DNA of 63,261 nucleotides from Cyclobacteriaceae bacterium (GTDB lineage Bacteria > Bacteroidota > Bacteroidia > Cytophagales > Cyclobacteriaceae): the NCBI GenBank assembly GCA_016787645.1, contig JAEUUF010000020.1, forward strand, positions 202,062 to 265,322, in the 5' to 3' direction. This document shows, in pieces, positions 52,873 to 61,257 of the stretch (position 1 is its first letter; each line of letters opens with the position of its first letter). Made by a program: the position numbers and the translations under genes. The notes under the pieces are model-generated. The model was not told where the DNA came from. It saw only the letters and a list, made by a program, of their open reading frames with translations, and did no database searches.

Positions 52873-54003
52873 TTATAATCCACGACCGCCGGTGAGCAGG
52901 CTGTAGGTTTTTGGCAGCAGAGACCGAAGTAATGCGCCAAGGCCAACACAGATCATGATGACAGCGAGCGGAAGGAGAATGAAGGCGGCCAGTTGCGGCG
53001 ATGGCAGCGAACGAAGCAAAGCATTGGCCGGATCGATGAAGTACGCTACCAATGGCGCGTGCAGTGCATAGATCATAAACGAAAACGCGCTAAGCCAGAC
53101 GAACCACTGTCGAGCCATAAACCAACGCACCACCGCGTCTCCGCCAAACCAGCATGCAATCAAACCACTGATGACGGTGCCTTTGTGGAGGAAGGTGATC
53201 AGTGGATAAACTTTATTTCCGATCAGGGAAAGGCCTTCGAACGCAAGCCAGGTCTTGAGCGTGGCCATCGCCAGAAAGGCAATAAACCAACCCACTGGAT
53301 TGAGCCACGATTTCGGCGTTTCGATGGAAAAGTTGGTTTTCTGAATCCAAACGCCCAGTGAAAAGAAAAGAAGCCCTTCTCCTTCGACGAAGATAAGTCC
53401 AAATGTTGCCATCCAGAACAGCAATGCGATTCCAAAAAAGATATAGCGCGACTGCTGGCCGGTCACAGCTTTTAGTATCCACGGGTAGGCCAGGTTGTAA
53501 ATGAGGAGCACTCGGATGAACCACAACTGGTAAGAAACGGGGAAGAATATCCATCTGGCGACTACTTCATACCAATGGTAGTCATGAATGAGCATGCGGG
53601 TGTCATCAATCTGCACTACGTGAGAGTCGGCGACAATACTTCTCGTGTAAGGAAAGAGTTCAAGAGCGAAAGTCAGCAGGATGCCGACAGCACTCCAAAT
53701 CATGTAAGGAGCCAGCAGTGTGCGTAACCGTTTGCGCACCCGCTGTTTGTGCGGCTGATCATCGTGCAGGGCAAAAAGATATCCTGAGATGATAAAAAGC
53801 ATGGGAATCCGGAATCGGAAAAGACCGTTGGCCAACAGGTACTCAACAAACCCGGTAGGGGTCAGCGACTCGGTGGGTGTAGTCCAGGGCTGGAGGTAGC
53901 GCATCTCCAGGTTATAGCCATGCACAAAGACCAGGAGAAACATGGACACAAACGACCAGAAGCGGAATTTCTGGCTGAGGAAGGGGGATACACTGGTGCT
54001 CAC
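52873..54003 (-). CDS. Acyltransferase-3-family (OpgC-like) membrane protein
   Basis: 376 residues with about ten membrane helices, starting at GTG (54003). FWSFVSMFLLVFVHGYN carries the family's conserved His in helix 1, and RIPMLFIISGYLFALHD matches the Arg/SGYL motif. The family transfers acyl groups to sugars or membrane glucans at the inner membrane. SYQLWFIRVLLIYNLAYPWI and the late FMIYALHAPLVAYFI are typical too. The acceptor is unknown. It is divergent from RidA. The gene is the second of the convergent pair with the S10 gene. Confidence 0.9.
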   Translation of the reverse strand: MSTSVSPFLSQKFRFWSFVSMFLLVFVHGYNLEMRYLQPWTTPTESLTPTGFVEYLLANGLFRFRIPMLFIISGYLFALHDDQPHKQRVRKRLRTLLAPYMIWSAVGILLTFALELFPYTRSIVADSHVVQIDDTRMLIHDYHWYEVVARWIFFPVSYQLWFIRVLLIYNLAYPWILKAVTGQQSRYIFFGIALLFWMATFGLIFVEGEGLLFFSLGVWIQKTNFSIETPKSWLNPVGWFIAFLAMATLKTWLAFEGLSLIGNKVYPLITFLHKGTVISGLIACWFGGDAVVRWFMARQWFVWLSAFSFMIYALHAPLVAYFIDPANALLRSLPSPQLAAFILLPLAVIMICVGLGALLRSLLPKTYSLLTGGRGL

Positions 54004-54063
54004 GGGATATCTGAACGATCATCCAAGATACTGGTTGTCGCTATGGTTGAGAGGATCAATCCT

Positions 54064-54071
54064 TATTTTTG
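54064..54071 (+). promoter_or_regulatory. -7 box directly before ridA
   Basis: TATTTTTG is an exact match and ends 3 nt before the ATG at 54075. A TTG 14 bp upstream is closer than usual. Transcription would start at about the start codon, so the mRNA may be leaderless. Confidence 0.45.
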
Positions 54072-54074
54072 GAA

Positions 54075-54449
54075 ATGAAAAAAATTGTAGCTGAAAACGC
54101 CCCCAAGGCGATTGGCCCGTATGCACACGCCTGGCAATCGGGGAGCCTCGTCTTTTGTTCCGGGCAAACTCCTTTGAATCCATCAACCATGCAGATCGAA
54201 GGAGCAACAGTAAGTGAGCAAACGACTTTGGTCCTCTCCAACCTGGAGACTGTGCTCAAAGCAGCAGGCGCTGACCGAAGCCGGGTCGTCAAGACTTCCG
54301 TGTTTCTGAAGAACTTTGCTGATTTCGAGAAGATGAACAAGGCCTATGAAGCCTTTTTTGGTGAGCACAAGCCGGCAAGGACTACGGTAGAGGTGAGCCG
54401 ACTTCCTAAAGACGCGCTCGTGGAAATTGAGTGCGTGGCGGAATTGTAA
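54075..54449 (+). CDS. ridA: RidA-family reactive enamine/imine deaminase
   Basis: 124 residues from the ATG at 54075. A TTG two codons earlier is possible but the promoter box covers it. MKKIVAENAPKAIGPYAHAW and the G-Q-T-P-L-N-P segment are characteristic. The catalytic Arg is in KPARTTVEVSRLP, and the family's Glu/Cys pair is in VEIECVAEL. RidA hydrolyses 2-aminoacrylate and related enamines from PLP enzymes, protecting them from damage. The deaminase/desulfhydrase gene earlier in the window is not close enough to be operonic. Confidence 0.95.
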   Translation: MKKIVAENAPKAIGPYAHAWQSGSLVFCSGQTPLNPSTMQIEGATVSEQTTLVLSNLETVLKAAGADRSRVVKTSVFLKNFADFEKMNKAYEAFFGEHKPARTTVEVSRLPKDALVEIECVAEL

Positions 54450-54477
54450 AATTTAGCCTGAGGATTTGATTCCATCT

Positions 54478-54545
54478 CCCCTCTCCTTCTCAAGGAGAGG
54501 GGTCGGCTTGTCCGACGTAGCCTTGGCGAAGGCGGAGGGTGAGGT
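54478..54545. repeat. Intergenic palindromic repeat of the FAKATSDKP type
   Basis: A perfect inverted repeat CCCCTCTCCTT / AAGGAGAGGGG (54478-54488 and 54492-54502) is followed by a second stem GCCTT/AAGGC (54520-54524 and 54529-54533). TCCG and CGGA (54511-54514, 54533-54536) bound it. Read on the minus strand in one frame it would encode FAKATSDKPTP, a phrase I recall from many spurious Bacteroidota ORFs. It lies between ridA and the sulfatase gene. Confidence 0.75.
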
Positions 54546-54555
54546 GCACTTTTCG

Positions 54556-54563
54556 TACATTCG
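54556..54563 (+). promoter_or_regulatory. -7-like box directly before the sulfatase gene
   Basis: TACATTCG, one base off TAnnTTTG, ends 3 nt before the ATG at 54567. No TTG is seen at the usual distance. It suggests a very short or absent leader. Confidence 0.35.
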
Positions 54564-54566
54564 ATA

Positions 54567-56192
54567 ATGCACCGAAGCCGCATCCCATTTCTCCTGTTTC
54601 TCTGTGCCGCATGCTCTGCCACCTTCGGCCAGCGTGATACCCGCCCCAATATTTTGTTGATCGTTGCCGATGACCTGGGCTATGCTGACCTCGGTTGCTA
54701 TGGCGGGGATATCCGAACTCCAACCATTGATAAACTTGCCGGGGCAGGTCAACTCTTTACGCAGTTCCACACGGCGCCATCGTGCGCCCCCACGCGCGCC
54801 ATGTTGCTTACGGGCAACAACAATCATGTAGCTGGAATGGGAAGACAAGGTGGCGCGGCCGGGCCATGGGAGGCCAGCCAACCTGGATACGAAGGCTACC
54901 TTTCAGACCGCGTTGTTCCTTTTCCACAACTCCTTCAAGCAGCCGGATACCACACATATACTGCCGGCAAATGGCATTTGGGCAAAAAGCCTGAACATAG
55001 CCCGAAGGCAAAGGGATTTGAACGTTCGTTCAGTCTAATACAAGGCGCCAGCAACCATTACAACAACATAGGCCTTGCCATGAATGATAGCGTATCGCTC
55101 TACAGTGCTGATGGGATGCTGGCTGATTATCCAACTGGCAAGTACTCTACAGAATTTTATACCGACAAATTGATTGAGTTCATCAAGGCGGGCCGCGACG
55201 GCAAGCCGTTCTTTGCTTTTGCCGCTTACACATCCCCGCATTGGCCGTTGCAGTCGCCGGCAGCGAACGACCGGTATCGCGGGCACTATGACATGGGCTA
55301 CGACAGTTTGCGACGGCTTCGGTTCGAGAGTTTGAAGCGCGCGCGAATTATTCCGAAGAATCAAAAATTCCCGCCGCGGCTCGAGTCTATTAGGCCGTGG
55401 AATACGCTTACCGCGGAAGAGAAGAAAATTGAATCGAGGAAGATGGAGTTGTATGCGGCGATGGTGGATAACCTGGATGAGCAGGTGGGAAGATTGATCG
55501 ATTTCCTCAAGAAGGAAGGACTCTACGAAAGCACGCTGATTATTTTCATGTCAGACAACGGAGCTTCGGCAGAGGATTTTTATGTGCAGAAGCCGTATTC
55601 GGATTTCATTGCCAGGCGGTATGATAACCGGTTTGAGAACATGGGGACGGCGACTTCATTTGTCTCCTACGGACCGCAGTGGGGGAAAGCGGGCGCCGCA
55701 CCGTTTAGTTATTATAAAGGTTATGCTACAGAAGGAGGAACGGTTGCTCCCCTGATCATTGCCGGTGGCCAATTGGGTATTCGCCCAGGCATTCGCGATT
55801 TTTATGTCTCTGTCATGGATCTGGCACCAACCATTCTTGAGATCGCCGGAGTCAAGTATCCCGGGTCTTTGGGTACCGCAACAACACGGCCCATGTTGGG
55901 CATGTCCATGATTTCGTTTTTGCAGGGCAAGGCGAATGATCTTCACGATTCAACCTACGTCACCGGGCTTTGGGCAGGGGGAAATGCAAGTTTTCGACGG
56001 GGTCGGTGGAAACTCGTCAACACTGAGCGACCTTACCGGGAGGACCTGCTTCGTTTATATGATGTGGTGGACGACCCTGGTGAGACACAGGATCTTTCGG
56101 CCGCCCGGCCAGCGACCTATCGCAAAATGCTTGATTTATGGCACCAGCACCTCAAAAAGCACGACATAAGGCTCGCCGTACCGGGTAAATAG
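54567..56192 (+). CDS. Exported sulfatase (S1 family, arylsulfatase-like)
   Basis: 541 residues with a signal peptide (1-21). The Cys in CAACS could also be a lipobox. The formylglycine motif is C73-A-P-T-R, with the metal-binding DD at 35-36, AGKWHLGK (catalytic Lys/His) and the late FMSDNGAS (Asp-Asn ligand). The S1 fold has full length. It removes sulfate esters from polysaccharides or small molecules. A matching formylglycine-generating enzyme gene is not in this window. It stands behind the intergenic repeat and a -7-like box, so its expression is probably separate from ridA. Confidence 0.95.
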   Translation: MHRSRIPFLLFLCAACSATFGQRDTRPNILLIVADDLGYADLGCYGGDIRTPTIDKLAGAGQLFTQFHTAPSCAPTRAMLLTGNNNHVAGMGRQGGAAGPWEASQPGYEGYLSDRVVPFPQLLQAAGYHTYTAGKWHLGKKPEHSPKAKGFERSFSLIQGASNHYNNIGLAMNDSVSLYSADGMLADYPTGKYSTEFYTDKLIEFIKAGRDGKPFFAFAAYTSPHWPLQSPAANDRYRGHYDMGYDSLRRLRFESLKRARIIPKNQKFPPRLESIRPWNTLTAEEKKIESRKMELYAAMVDNLDEQVGRLIDFLKKEGLYESTLIIFMSDNGASAEDFYVQKPYSDFIARRYDNRFENMGTATSFVSYGPQWGKAGAAPFSYYKGYATEGGTVAPLIIAGGQLGIRPGIRDFYVSVMDLAPTILEIAGVKYPGSLGTATTRPMLGMSMISFLQGKANDLHDSTYVTGLWAGGNASFRRGRWKLVNTERPYREDLLRLYDVVDDPGETQDLSAARPATYRKMLDLWHQHLKKHDIRLAVPGK

Positions 56193-56202
56193 AGAAGGTT
56201 CG

Positions 56203-56210
56203 TATCTTTC
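56203..56210 (+). promoter_or_regulatory. -7-like box before the small membrane protein gene
   Basis: TATCTTTC is one base off TAnnTTTG, 24 nt before the ATG at 56235. No clear -33 element is seen. Confidence 0.35.
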
Positions 56211-56234
56211 TATTCAAACCAAACCCTTTACCCT

Positions 56235-56678
56235 ATGGATACCAAAAAACTCTTGATGGGGACTATCGCGGGGGGAATTGCCTATTTCTTTCTTGGCTGG
56301 ATTATCTATGGAATGCTGCTGATGGATACCATGGCAGCATACAGCAATCCGGCCGCCATGCGCGCAGAGACCGACATGATCTGGTGGGCCCTGATTGTCG
56401 GCAACCTGGGCTACGCCTGCTTGCTGACTTACGTCTTTCTGAAGTGGGGCAACATCGCCTCCTTTGGCTCCGGGGCGCAGGCCGGCGCGGTACTGTCGTT
56501 CTTGATGTCTTTTAGCATTGACCTGATGATGTATGCGACCTCCACTTTAATGGCAGACCCTATGGGAATAGTTGTTGATGTGGTAGCTGCCACCGTCATG
56601 GGAGGTATTGTGGGAGGCATCATCGGCGTGGTGCTGGGAATGGGCGCCAAGTCTAGCGGTGGAACACCGACGACTTGA
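56235..56678 (+). CDS. Four-helix membrane protein of unknown function (DUF1761-like)
   Basis: 147 residues with four predicted helices: about 8-28 (MGTIAGGIAYFFLGWIIYGM), 50-70, 78-100 and 110-137. GGIAYFFLGWIIYG and NLGYACLLTYVFLKWG look like the DUF1761/DUF2177 layout. The helices are rich in Gly, Ala and Met. No charged active-site pattern is visible. The 3' end overlaps the convergent NTF2-like gene by 26 bp, the largest convergent overlap here. Name is from general resemblance. Confidence 0.75.
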   Translation: MDTKKLLMGTIAGGIAYFFLGWIIYGMLLMDTMAAYSNPAAMRAETDMIWWALIVGNLGYACLLTYVFLKWGNIASFGSGAQAGAVLSFLMSFSIDLMMYATSTLMADPMGIVVDVVAATVMGGIVGGIIGVVLGMGAKSSGGTPTT

Positions 56679-57018
56679 TAATCAAGCCGTGCCTTAACTC
56701 AAGCATTTCACCCACATACAGATCCTCTTCACCGGCTACTTGCCGTACATACTCCATGAAGACTCTGTCTTCAGCAGGAGTTAGCCGAACAAGATTATAG
56801 TGCAAAGTCGGCAACCGATCGAAGGCGTCCCGCCACCAGTCGCGGAGCGCCTTCTTTCCTTTTATCCAGCCATCCGTCTCCGGGTGACGGACTTTCAATT
56901 TCGGACTATAGTGTTCAGCGTTATCATCATACAACCCGAGTAACCGGTCGAGGTCCTTCTGATTGAAGGCATCCATCCACGCCAGCGCAACTTCTTTTGG
57001 GCCAGGAGTACTTATCAC
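56653..57018 (-). CDS. NTF2/SnoaL-like small protein
   Basis: 121-residue cone-shaped alpha+beta protein of the SnoaL/NTF2 type. ALAWMDAFNQKDLDRLLGLYDDNAEHYSPKL has the usual D-rich first half, and GKKALRDWWRDAFDRLP follows. It starts at GTG (57018), which overlaps the stop of the upstream membrane-protein gene (GTGA), so both are translated together. Members act as isomerases, hydrolases or ligand binders. The substrate is unknown. Confidence 0.85.
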   Translation of the reverse strand: MISTPGPKEVALAWMDAFNQKDLDRLLGLYDDNAEHYSPKLKVRHPETDGWIKGKKALRDWWRDAFDRLPTLHYNLVRLTPAEDRVFMEYVRQVAGEEDLYVGEMLELRHGLIIKSSVFHR

Positions 57019-57494
57019 ATCAACAGCATGTAGAGAGTAACCAGCAAGAGGGGAACTGCACGATAGAGTACCGGGATGAAGGGATTGGAGTCATTCCCCT
57101 GTTGAAGGGAAAGGACGGCCAACAGAATAATGCCAATGCCTCCTGTCGATGCATGAATAGTGAGCATTTCTCTGGCTCCGTCAAGTTTCAATAGCTGAAA
57201 AAGTATTCCGATGGCACCAACGGCACAACCTATCCAAAGTACTTTGGGGAGTATGGTCAGTGACAGCAGTTCTGAAAATCCTTTCTTTTCGCCGGAAGGG
57301 GCTTGGGCCGGTGGTCGGTAAGCCATCAGAAAATACACTCCGGCAAGTCCGGACAGCGATAGTTGAATTCCGGTGGCCGCGCCGGCGACTTTCAGGTATT
57401 GAGTCAGCAGGCTGACCCCGAGGGCGGCGACGAGAATGAGCTCAATGCGCTCTAGAAATCCGTAAAGGGTTTCCGCAAAGGTTTTTTGTGCCAT
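57015..57494 (-). CDS. Small multi-helix membrane protein of unknown function
   Basis: 159 residues from the ATG at 57494 (MAQKTFAETLYGFLERIE). A TTG eight codons upstream is less likely. About five hydrophobic helices: 18-40, 46-58, 77-103, 110-127 and 139-157. A charged loop (PPAQAPSGEKKGFSE) lies in the middle. No motif points to transport or enzyme activity. It is coupled to the NTF2-like gene by a GTGA overlap. No family recognised. Confidence 0.75.
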   Translation of the reverse strand: MAQKTFAETLYGFLERIELILVAALGVSLLTQYLKVAGAATGIQLSLSGLAGVYFLMAYRPPAQAPSGEKKGFSELLSLTILPKVLWIGCAVGAIGILFQLLKLDGAREMLTIHASTGGIGIILLAVLSLQQGNDSNPFIPVLYRAVPLLLVTLYMLLM

Positions 57495-57646
57495 TTTCAA
57501 AATGGGTTGATTATCCAATATACAAAATTGACCTGTAGCTTGAGGCTCGGTGGGAAGACTCTCAAAACTTTCAAACCTATTCGTTACGGATGGTGCCGTG
57601 TGCCCGGATTCAAGATGCGATTTTCTGGCAAGTCAGCTTTCCACAC

Positions 57647-57991
57647 TCAATTTTCGCAGCAGTAAAAAGAATTCCGGATCACCTGGAAGGAAAGCAACCG
57701 GCTTGGGTTGAGCCACTGATCGGAAAGATCCCTCCACCGCCGGTTCTTCTTTTCGATTTCCGGGAACTTCCATCGATTAACCCCTTGCTGGAGCACATCA
57801 ATGTAAGCAGCCGCTTCTTCGAGTTCGCGAAACCTTCGGTGGTGAACCAGCTGGTGGCAATTCATCCAAAGGGAAACCCCCGGCGGAACAATCTTATCGG
57901 TGTCAAAGATGCCATCGGTAAAACCGCCCGTTATGCCCAGAAAAAAAATTGTCCGGGCAGGATTACAGAGGACATAAACCATGTAGAACAT
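57647..57991 (-). CDS. Degenerate GIY-YIG-like protein
   Basis: 114 residues from the ATG at 57991 (MFYMVYVLCNPARTIFFLGITGG). The start fits the GIY-YIG endonuclease fold: MFYxVYxL...R(T)xxFxGxT, then LVHHRRFRELEEAAAYIDVLQQGVNRWK and WRDLSDQW match the usual YF-EH, EKQIKGW and WRDL parts. The catalytic residues are altered: the second Tyr is Phe (FLG), the Arg of the next helix is replaced in FTDGIF, and the Glu of the EKxIK helix is lost. It is probably no longer a nuclease. It lies alone between a terminator and a gene-free gap. Confidence 0.7.
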   Translation of the reverse strand: MFYMVYVLCNPARTIFFLGITGGFTDGIFDTDKIVPPGVSLWMNCHQLVHHRRFRELEEAAAYIDVLQQGVNRWKFPEIEKKNRRWRDLSDQWLNPSRLLSFQVIRNSFYCCEN

Positions 57992-57995
57992 GCCC

Positions 57996-58030
57996 TAAAA
58001 ATAGGATGGACAACCTGAGGTTGTCCATCC
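57996..58030 (-). terminator. Rho-independent terminator after BNR protein 2, overlapping the next gene's -7-like box
   Basis: A 13-bp perfect inverted repeat, GGATGGACAACCT and its complement (58004-58016 and 58018-58030), is followed on the minus strand by TATTTTTA (57996-58003). That tract also fits a -7 box (TAnnTTTA) 4 nt before the GIY-YIG-like start codon. Confidence 0.88.
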
Positions 58031-58074
58031 AGAAATCCTGACTGATTTTTTCCTGTTTTCCTGATGGGAGCAGC

Positions 58075-61000
58075 TTACATGTCTCCCGCCTTGCGCTGAA
58101 GGGTGATCACTTCGATGCCTTTTTCTTTGGCCATCTGGTTGATCCGATCCACGTTTTGATTGATCGTTGACTTCAAGCGACCAAGCTCATCATCAATCTT
58201 GCGTGTAAGCATTTGCCGCACCTCTTCACCTTGCTTGGTGGGAGCGAAGTCGCCGGCAGCTTGCTCGACCATCAGGTGAGCCAGCTGATTGTTCATCTTG
58301 ATTCCATAGTTCAGCGGATCCTGCACGCTGCGGTTGCGCGTTTCGTGTATGTTGTTTTCATGGGCCGTCAGGGCGTCTTCAAATTTCTTGACCATTTCCG
58401 TCAAATCTTTGTATTGAGGATCTGACCCAATCCGATTCTTCAGAGAACCCAGGTCTTCTTTGATTTTACGGATGTCAATTACGCCCTGGTTGGCTTCGCT
58501 TACTTTGTCTCGCACCTTCACGAGGAAGTCAAATTGAGCCTGGAATTCCTCGGCGGTGGTTTGCACCCGTGGGTCTTTCAAAATCTCAAACTCCTGTTCG
58601 ATGGATTGACCCCCAGCCGTAAGACGAACTTTGTATTTGCCTGGCACCGCGCGCGGCCCAAGGTTGGGTGAGCCGTAGTAAACCATTCCGGGGAAGGTCT
58701 TGTACCCCGGGTGACGCATGTTCCAGACAAACCGGTTTCCGCCCGCTTTAACAAAAAGTTGGTCGGCTCGTTCTTTGGCCTTGCTGGAGTAAGCCTTGAT
58801 CAAGCGGCCATCACTCTCCAGGAATTCGAGTTTCACTTCGTCATTGGAAGTTGTGCCTTTGAGGAAGAAATGTACCATCACACCACCGGGATGATTCTCG
58901 CCTTCAAGCCGGCGATCAGCCTGTCCAAATCCGCCGCCACCCGGCATCCGGTAAGTGGGCATCGGCTTGTAGAGCACGACGTCTTTTGAAGCCATCTCAG
59001 GGCTTAATTGTTGGAGCGGTGTCAGGTCATCAATTATCCAGAAACTGCGCCCATGTGTAGCCGCGATGAGGTTGTCATTTTTCAACGCCAGGTCGTGAAT
59101 CGGAACAGGCGGGAGGTTGAGCTGAAACTTGCTCCAGCTGGCTCCATCATCAAACGAGATCCACATTCCTTTTTCGGTGCCGGCGTAGAGCAGCCCGCGC
59201 CGTTTGGGATCGGCACGCACTACCCGGACAAATTCTTCTTTGGGAATGCCATTGGTGATCACCGTCCATGTGGTTCCGTAGTCTGTCGTTTTGTAGATGT
59301 AGGGAGTGTAGTCGCTAAACTTGTAGGAGCTGGCCACCACATACGCACCGCCTTTTACAAATGGATTAACATCAATGCTGTTCATCATGTTGTATTTCGG
59401 CGACATGGGCGGGGTGACGTTCTTCCAGTTTTTTCCACCATCGGTGGTGACGTGAAGCAGTCCGTCATCTGAGCCGGTCCAAATCTCATCCTTTGTATAT
59501 GGGGATTCATTGATGACAAAGATGTTGGCATAGTATTCAGCACCGGTATTGTCTTGTGTGATGGGTCCACCGGACGATTTGAGCGTTTCGGGTTCTCCGC
59601 GAGTGAGGTCGGGGCTGATCACTTCCCAGCTCGAGCCGCCATTGGTCGTGGCATGGAGGAAGTTCGATCCCGCATACAGTTTCTTCGGGTCGTGGTGACT
59701 GAACACCAGGGGGTAGTTCCAGTTAAACCGGTATTTCATCACCTCTACGCCTGAACCTGCCGGCAGAAATGGCCATACATTGGTGCTTCGTTCCTGTCCA
59801 TTGTCCAGGTTCTGCATACTCATGTAGCCCTTGTAGTCACTTCCATAGATGATATTGTTGTTGAGCGGGTCAGGGGCAAGATGAGCGCTCTCTCCAATAG
59901 ATAAGGCATCCCAATCATGTTCGGTGATGCTGTTACCATCCGTCCGGTGCGGGATACGGACGCTGGTGTTGTCCTGCTGTGCGCCAAGAATGCGGTATGG
60001 GAAGGAATTGTCAGTGGTGACCCGGTAAAACTGAGCGGTGGGCTGGTTGTGATAGGTGGTCCAGTTGTCGCCTCCGTCGTTGGAGACTTGAGCACCGCCG
60101 TCGTCAGCGATGATCATGCGCTCGTTGTTGTCGGGATCAATCCAAAGATCGTGGTGGTCGCCGTGCGGCGCATCCTTCAATTCAAAGGTACGTCCCCCAT
60201 CTTTCGACACGCCGTAACTCACATTCATCACCCAAACTTTGTCCTCATTCTGTGAATCAGCATAGATGCGGCAATAGTACCAGGCGCGCTGAAGAAGGGC
60301 GCGATCCTGATTGACACGCGTCCACGTAGCTCCCGCATCATCGGTGCGATAGACGCCGGGAGCTTCCGAGTTTTCAATAATAGCCCAAACGCGGTTGGAG
60401 TTTTTTGGAGAAACGGTTACTCCTATTATTCCGTTGATTCCGCCGGGCATCCCGGGTTTGACGGAAAGATTTTCCCATGTTTCCCCGGCGTCGGTACTCT
60501 TCCAAAGTTTACTGTCAGGCCCTCCACTATCCATCCGCCAGCCATTGCGGCGCATGTTCCATGTAGCTGCGTACAGAATGCGGGGATTGTTAGGATCCAT
60601 GGTAAGGTCTCCAGCTCCCGCTTTGTCGTTGACATAAAGTACTTTCTTCCAGGTTGTGCCACCATCAACGCTTTTGAAGATACCTCGTGTTTCGTTGGGC
60701 TTCCATAGGTTGCCCATCGCAGCGACATAGACGATATCCGGATTCTTCGGGTGGATCCGGATACGGGAAATATGCCGGGAATCAGGCAATCCGATGTGCT
60801 TCCAGGTCTTCCCGGCATCGGTGGATTTCCACACGCCCCAACCGCTGGACACGTTGTTGCGCAATCCTTGTTCTCCTTCTCCAACATAAATGACATTCGG
60901 GTCACTTTCAGCGACGGCTACCGCGCCAACGGTTCCTCCGAAATAGTTGTCCGTGATGTTGGCCCAGGTCTGCCCCGCATCATTGGACCGCCACACGCCA

Positions 61001-61218
61001 CCACCGACGGCCCCGAAGTAGTAGAGATTATTGTTCCCGCGCACGCCGGTGACCGTTGTGGACCGTCCTCCGCGGAAGGGCCCCAACTCACGCCATCGAA
61101 TGCCCGCGTAAAGTGATTGATCAAAGGAAAGAGTGGCTGCAGTCTGCGCACCCGTTTTCTTCTGACCATACGCCGGCATCAAACTCAATACCAGCGCAAT
61201 TGCAAATAGTAGTCTCAT
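58075..61218 (-). CDS. Secreted BNR/VPS10-type beta-propeller protein (paralogue 2)
   Basis: 1047 residues with a signal peptide (1-18, ending AYGQ). Eleven or so Asp-box repeats are visible, among them RSNDAGQTW, KSTDAGKTW, KSVDGGTTW, KSTDAGETW, RTDDAGATW, ATTNGGSSW, VTTDGGKNW, KTTDYGTTW and ISFDDGASW, over residues about 70-720. Around 300 residues of beta and helical tail follow, ending RKAGDM. Like paralogue 1 it has VSPKNSNRVW-type and FPYRILGAQQDN-type cores. Function unknown. No sialidase catalytic residues are readable. It sits 39 bp behind paralogue 3 on the same strand. Confidence 0.92.
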   Translation of the reverse strand: MRLLFAIALVLSLMPAYGQKKTGAQTAATLSFDQSLYAGIRWRELGPFRGGRSTTVTGVRGNNNLYYFGAVGGGVWRSNDAGQTWANITDNYFGGTVGAVAVAESDPNVIYVGEGEQGLRNNVSSGWGVWKSTDAGKTWKHIGLPDSRHISRIRIHPKNPDIVYVAAMGNLWKPNETRGIFKSVDGGTTWKKVLYVNDKAGAGDLTMDPNNPRILYAATWNMRRNGWRMDSGGPDSKLWKSTDAGETWENLSVKPGMPGGINGIIGVTVSPKNSNRVWAIIENSEAPGVYRTDDAGATWTRVNQDRALLQRAWYYCRIYADSQNEDKVWVMNVSYGVSKDGGRTFELKDAPHGDHHDLWIDPDNNERMIIADDGGAQVSNDGGDNWTTYHNQPTAQFYRVTTDNSFPYRILGAQQDNTSVRIPHRTDGNSITEHDWDALSIGESAHLAPDPLNNNIIYGSDYKGYMSMQNLDNGQERSTNVWPFLPAGSGVEVMKYRFNWNYPLVFSHHDPKKLYAGSNFLHATTNGGSSWEVISPDLTRGEPETLKSSGGPITQDNTGAEYYANIFVINESPYTKDEIWTGSDDGLLHVTTDGGKNWKNVTPPMSPKYNMMNSIDVNPFVKGGAYVVASSYKFSDYTPYIYKTTDYGTTWTVITNGIPKEEFVRVVRADPKRRGLLYAGTEKGMWISFDDGASWSKFQLNLPPVPIHDLALKNDNLIAATHGRSFWIIDDLTPLQQLSPEMASKDVVLYKPMPTYRMPGGGGFGQADRRLEGENHPGGVMVHFFLKGTTSNDEVKLEFLESDGRLIKAYSSKAKERADQLFVKAGGNRFVWNMRHPGYKTFPGMVYYGSPNLGPRAVPGKYKVRLTAGGQSIEQEFEILKDPRVQTTAEEFQAQFDFLVKVRDKVSEANQGVIDIRKIKEDLGSLKNRIGSDPQYKDLTEMVKKFEDALTAHENNIHETRNRSVQDPLNYGIKMNNQLAHLMVEQAAGDFAPTKQGEEVRQMLTRKIDDELGRLKSTINQNVDRINQMAKEKGIEVITLQRKAGDM

Positions 61219-61257
61219 CGTTCAGGGGGAAACCCCATTTTCAGATTCTCAAATTGA

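Noticed and set aside
54453..54881. 142-residue minus-strand frame containing FAKATSDKP
   Set aside because: A known type of false ORF made by the intergenic repeat. It runs antisense into the sulfatase gene.
57590..58018. 142-residue plus-strand frame
   Set aside because: Antisense to the GIY-YIG-like gene, which has recognisable fold motifs. The plus frame has none.
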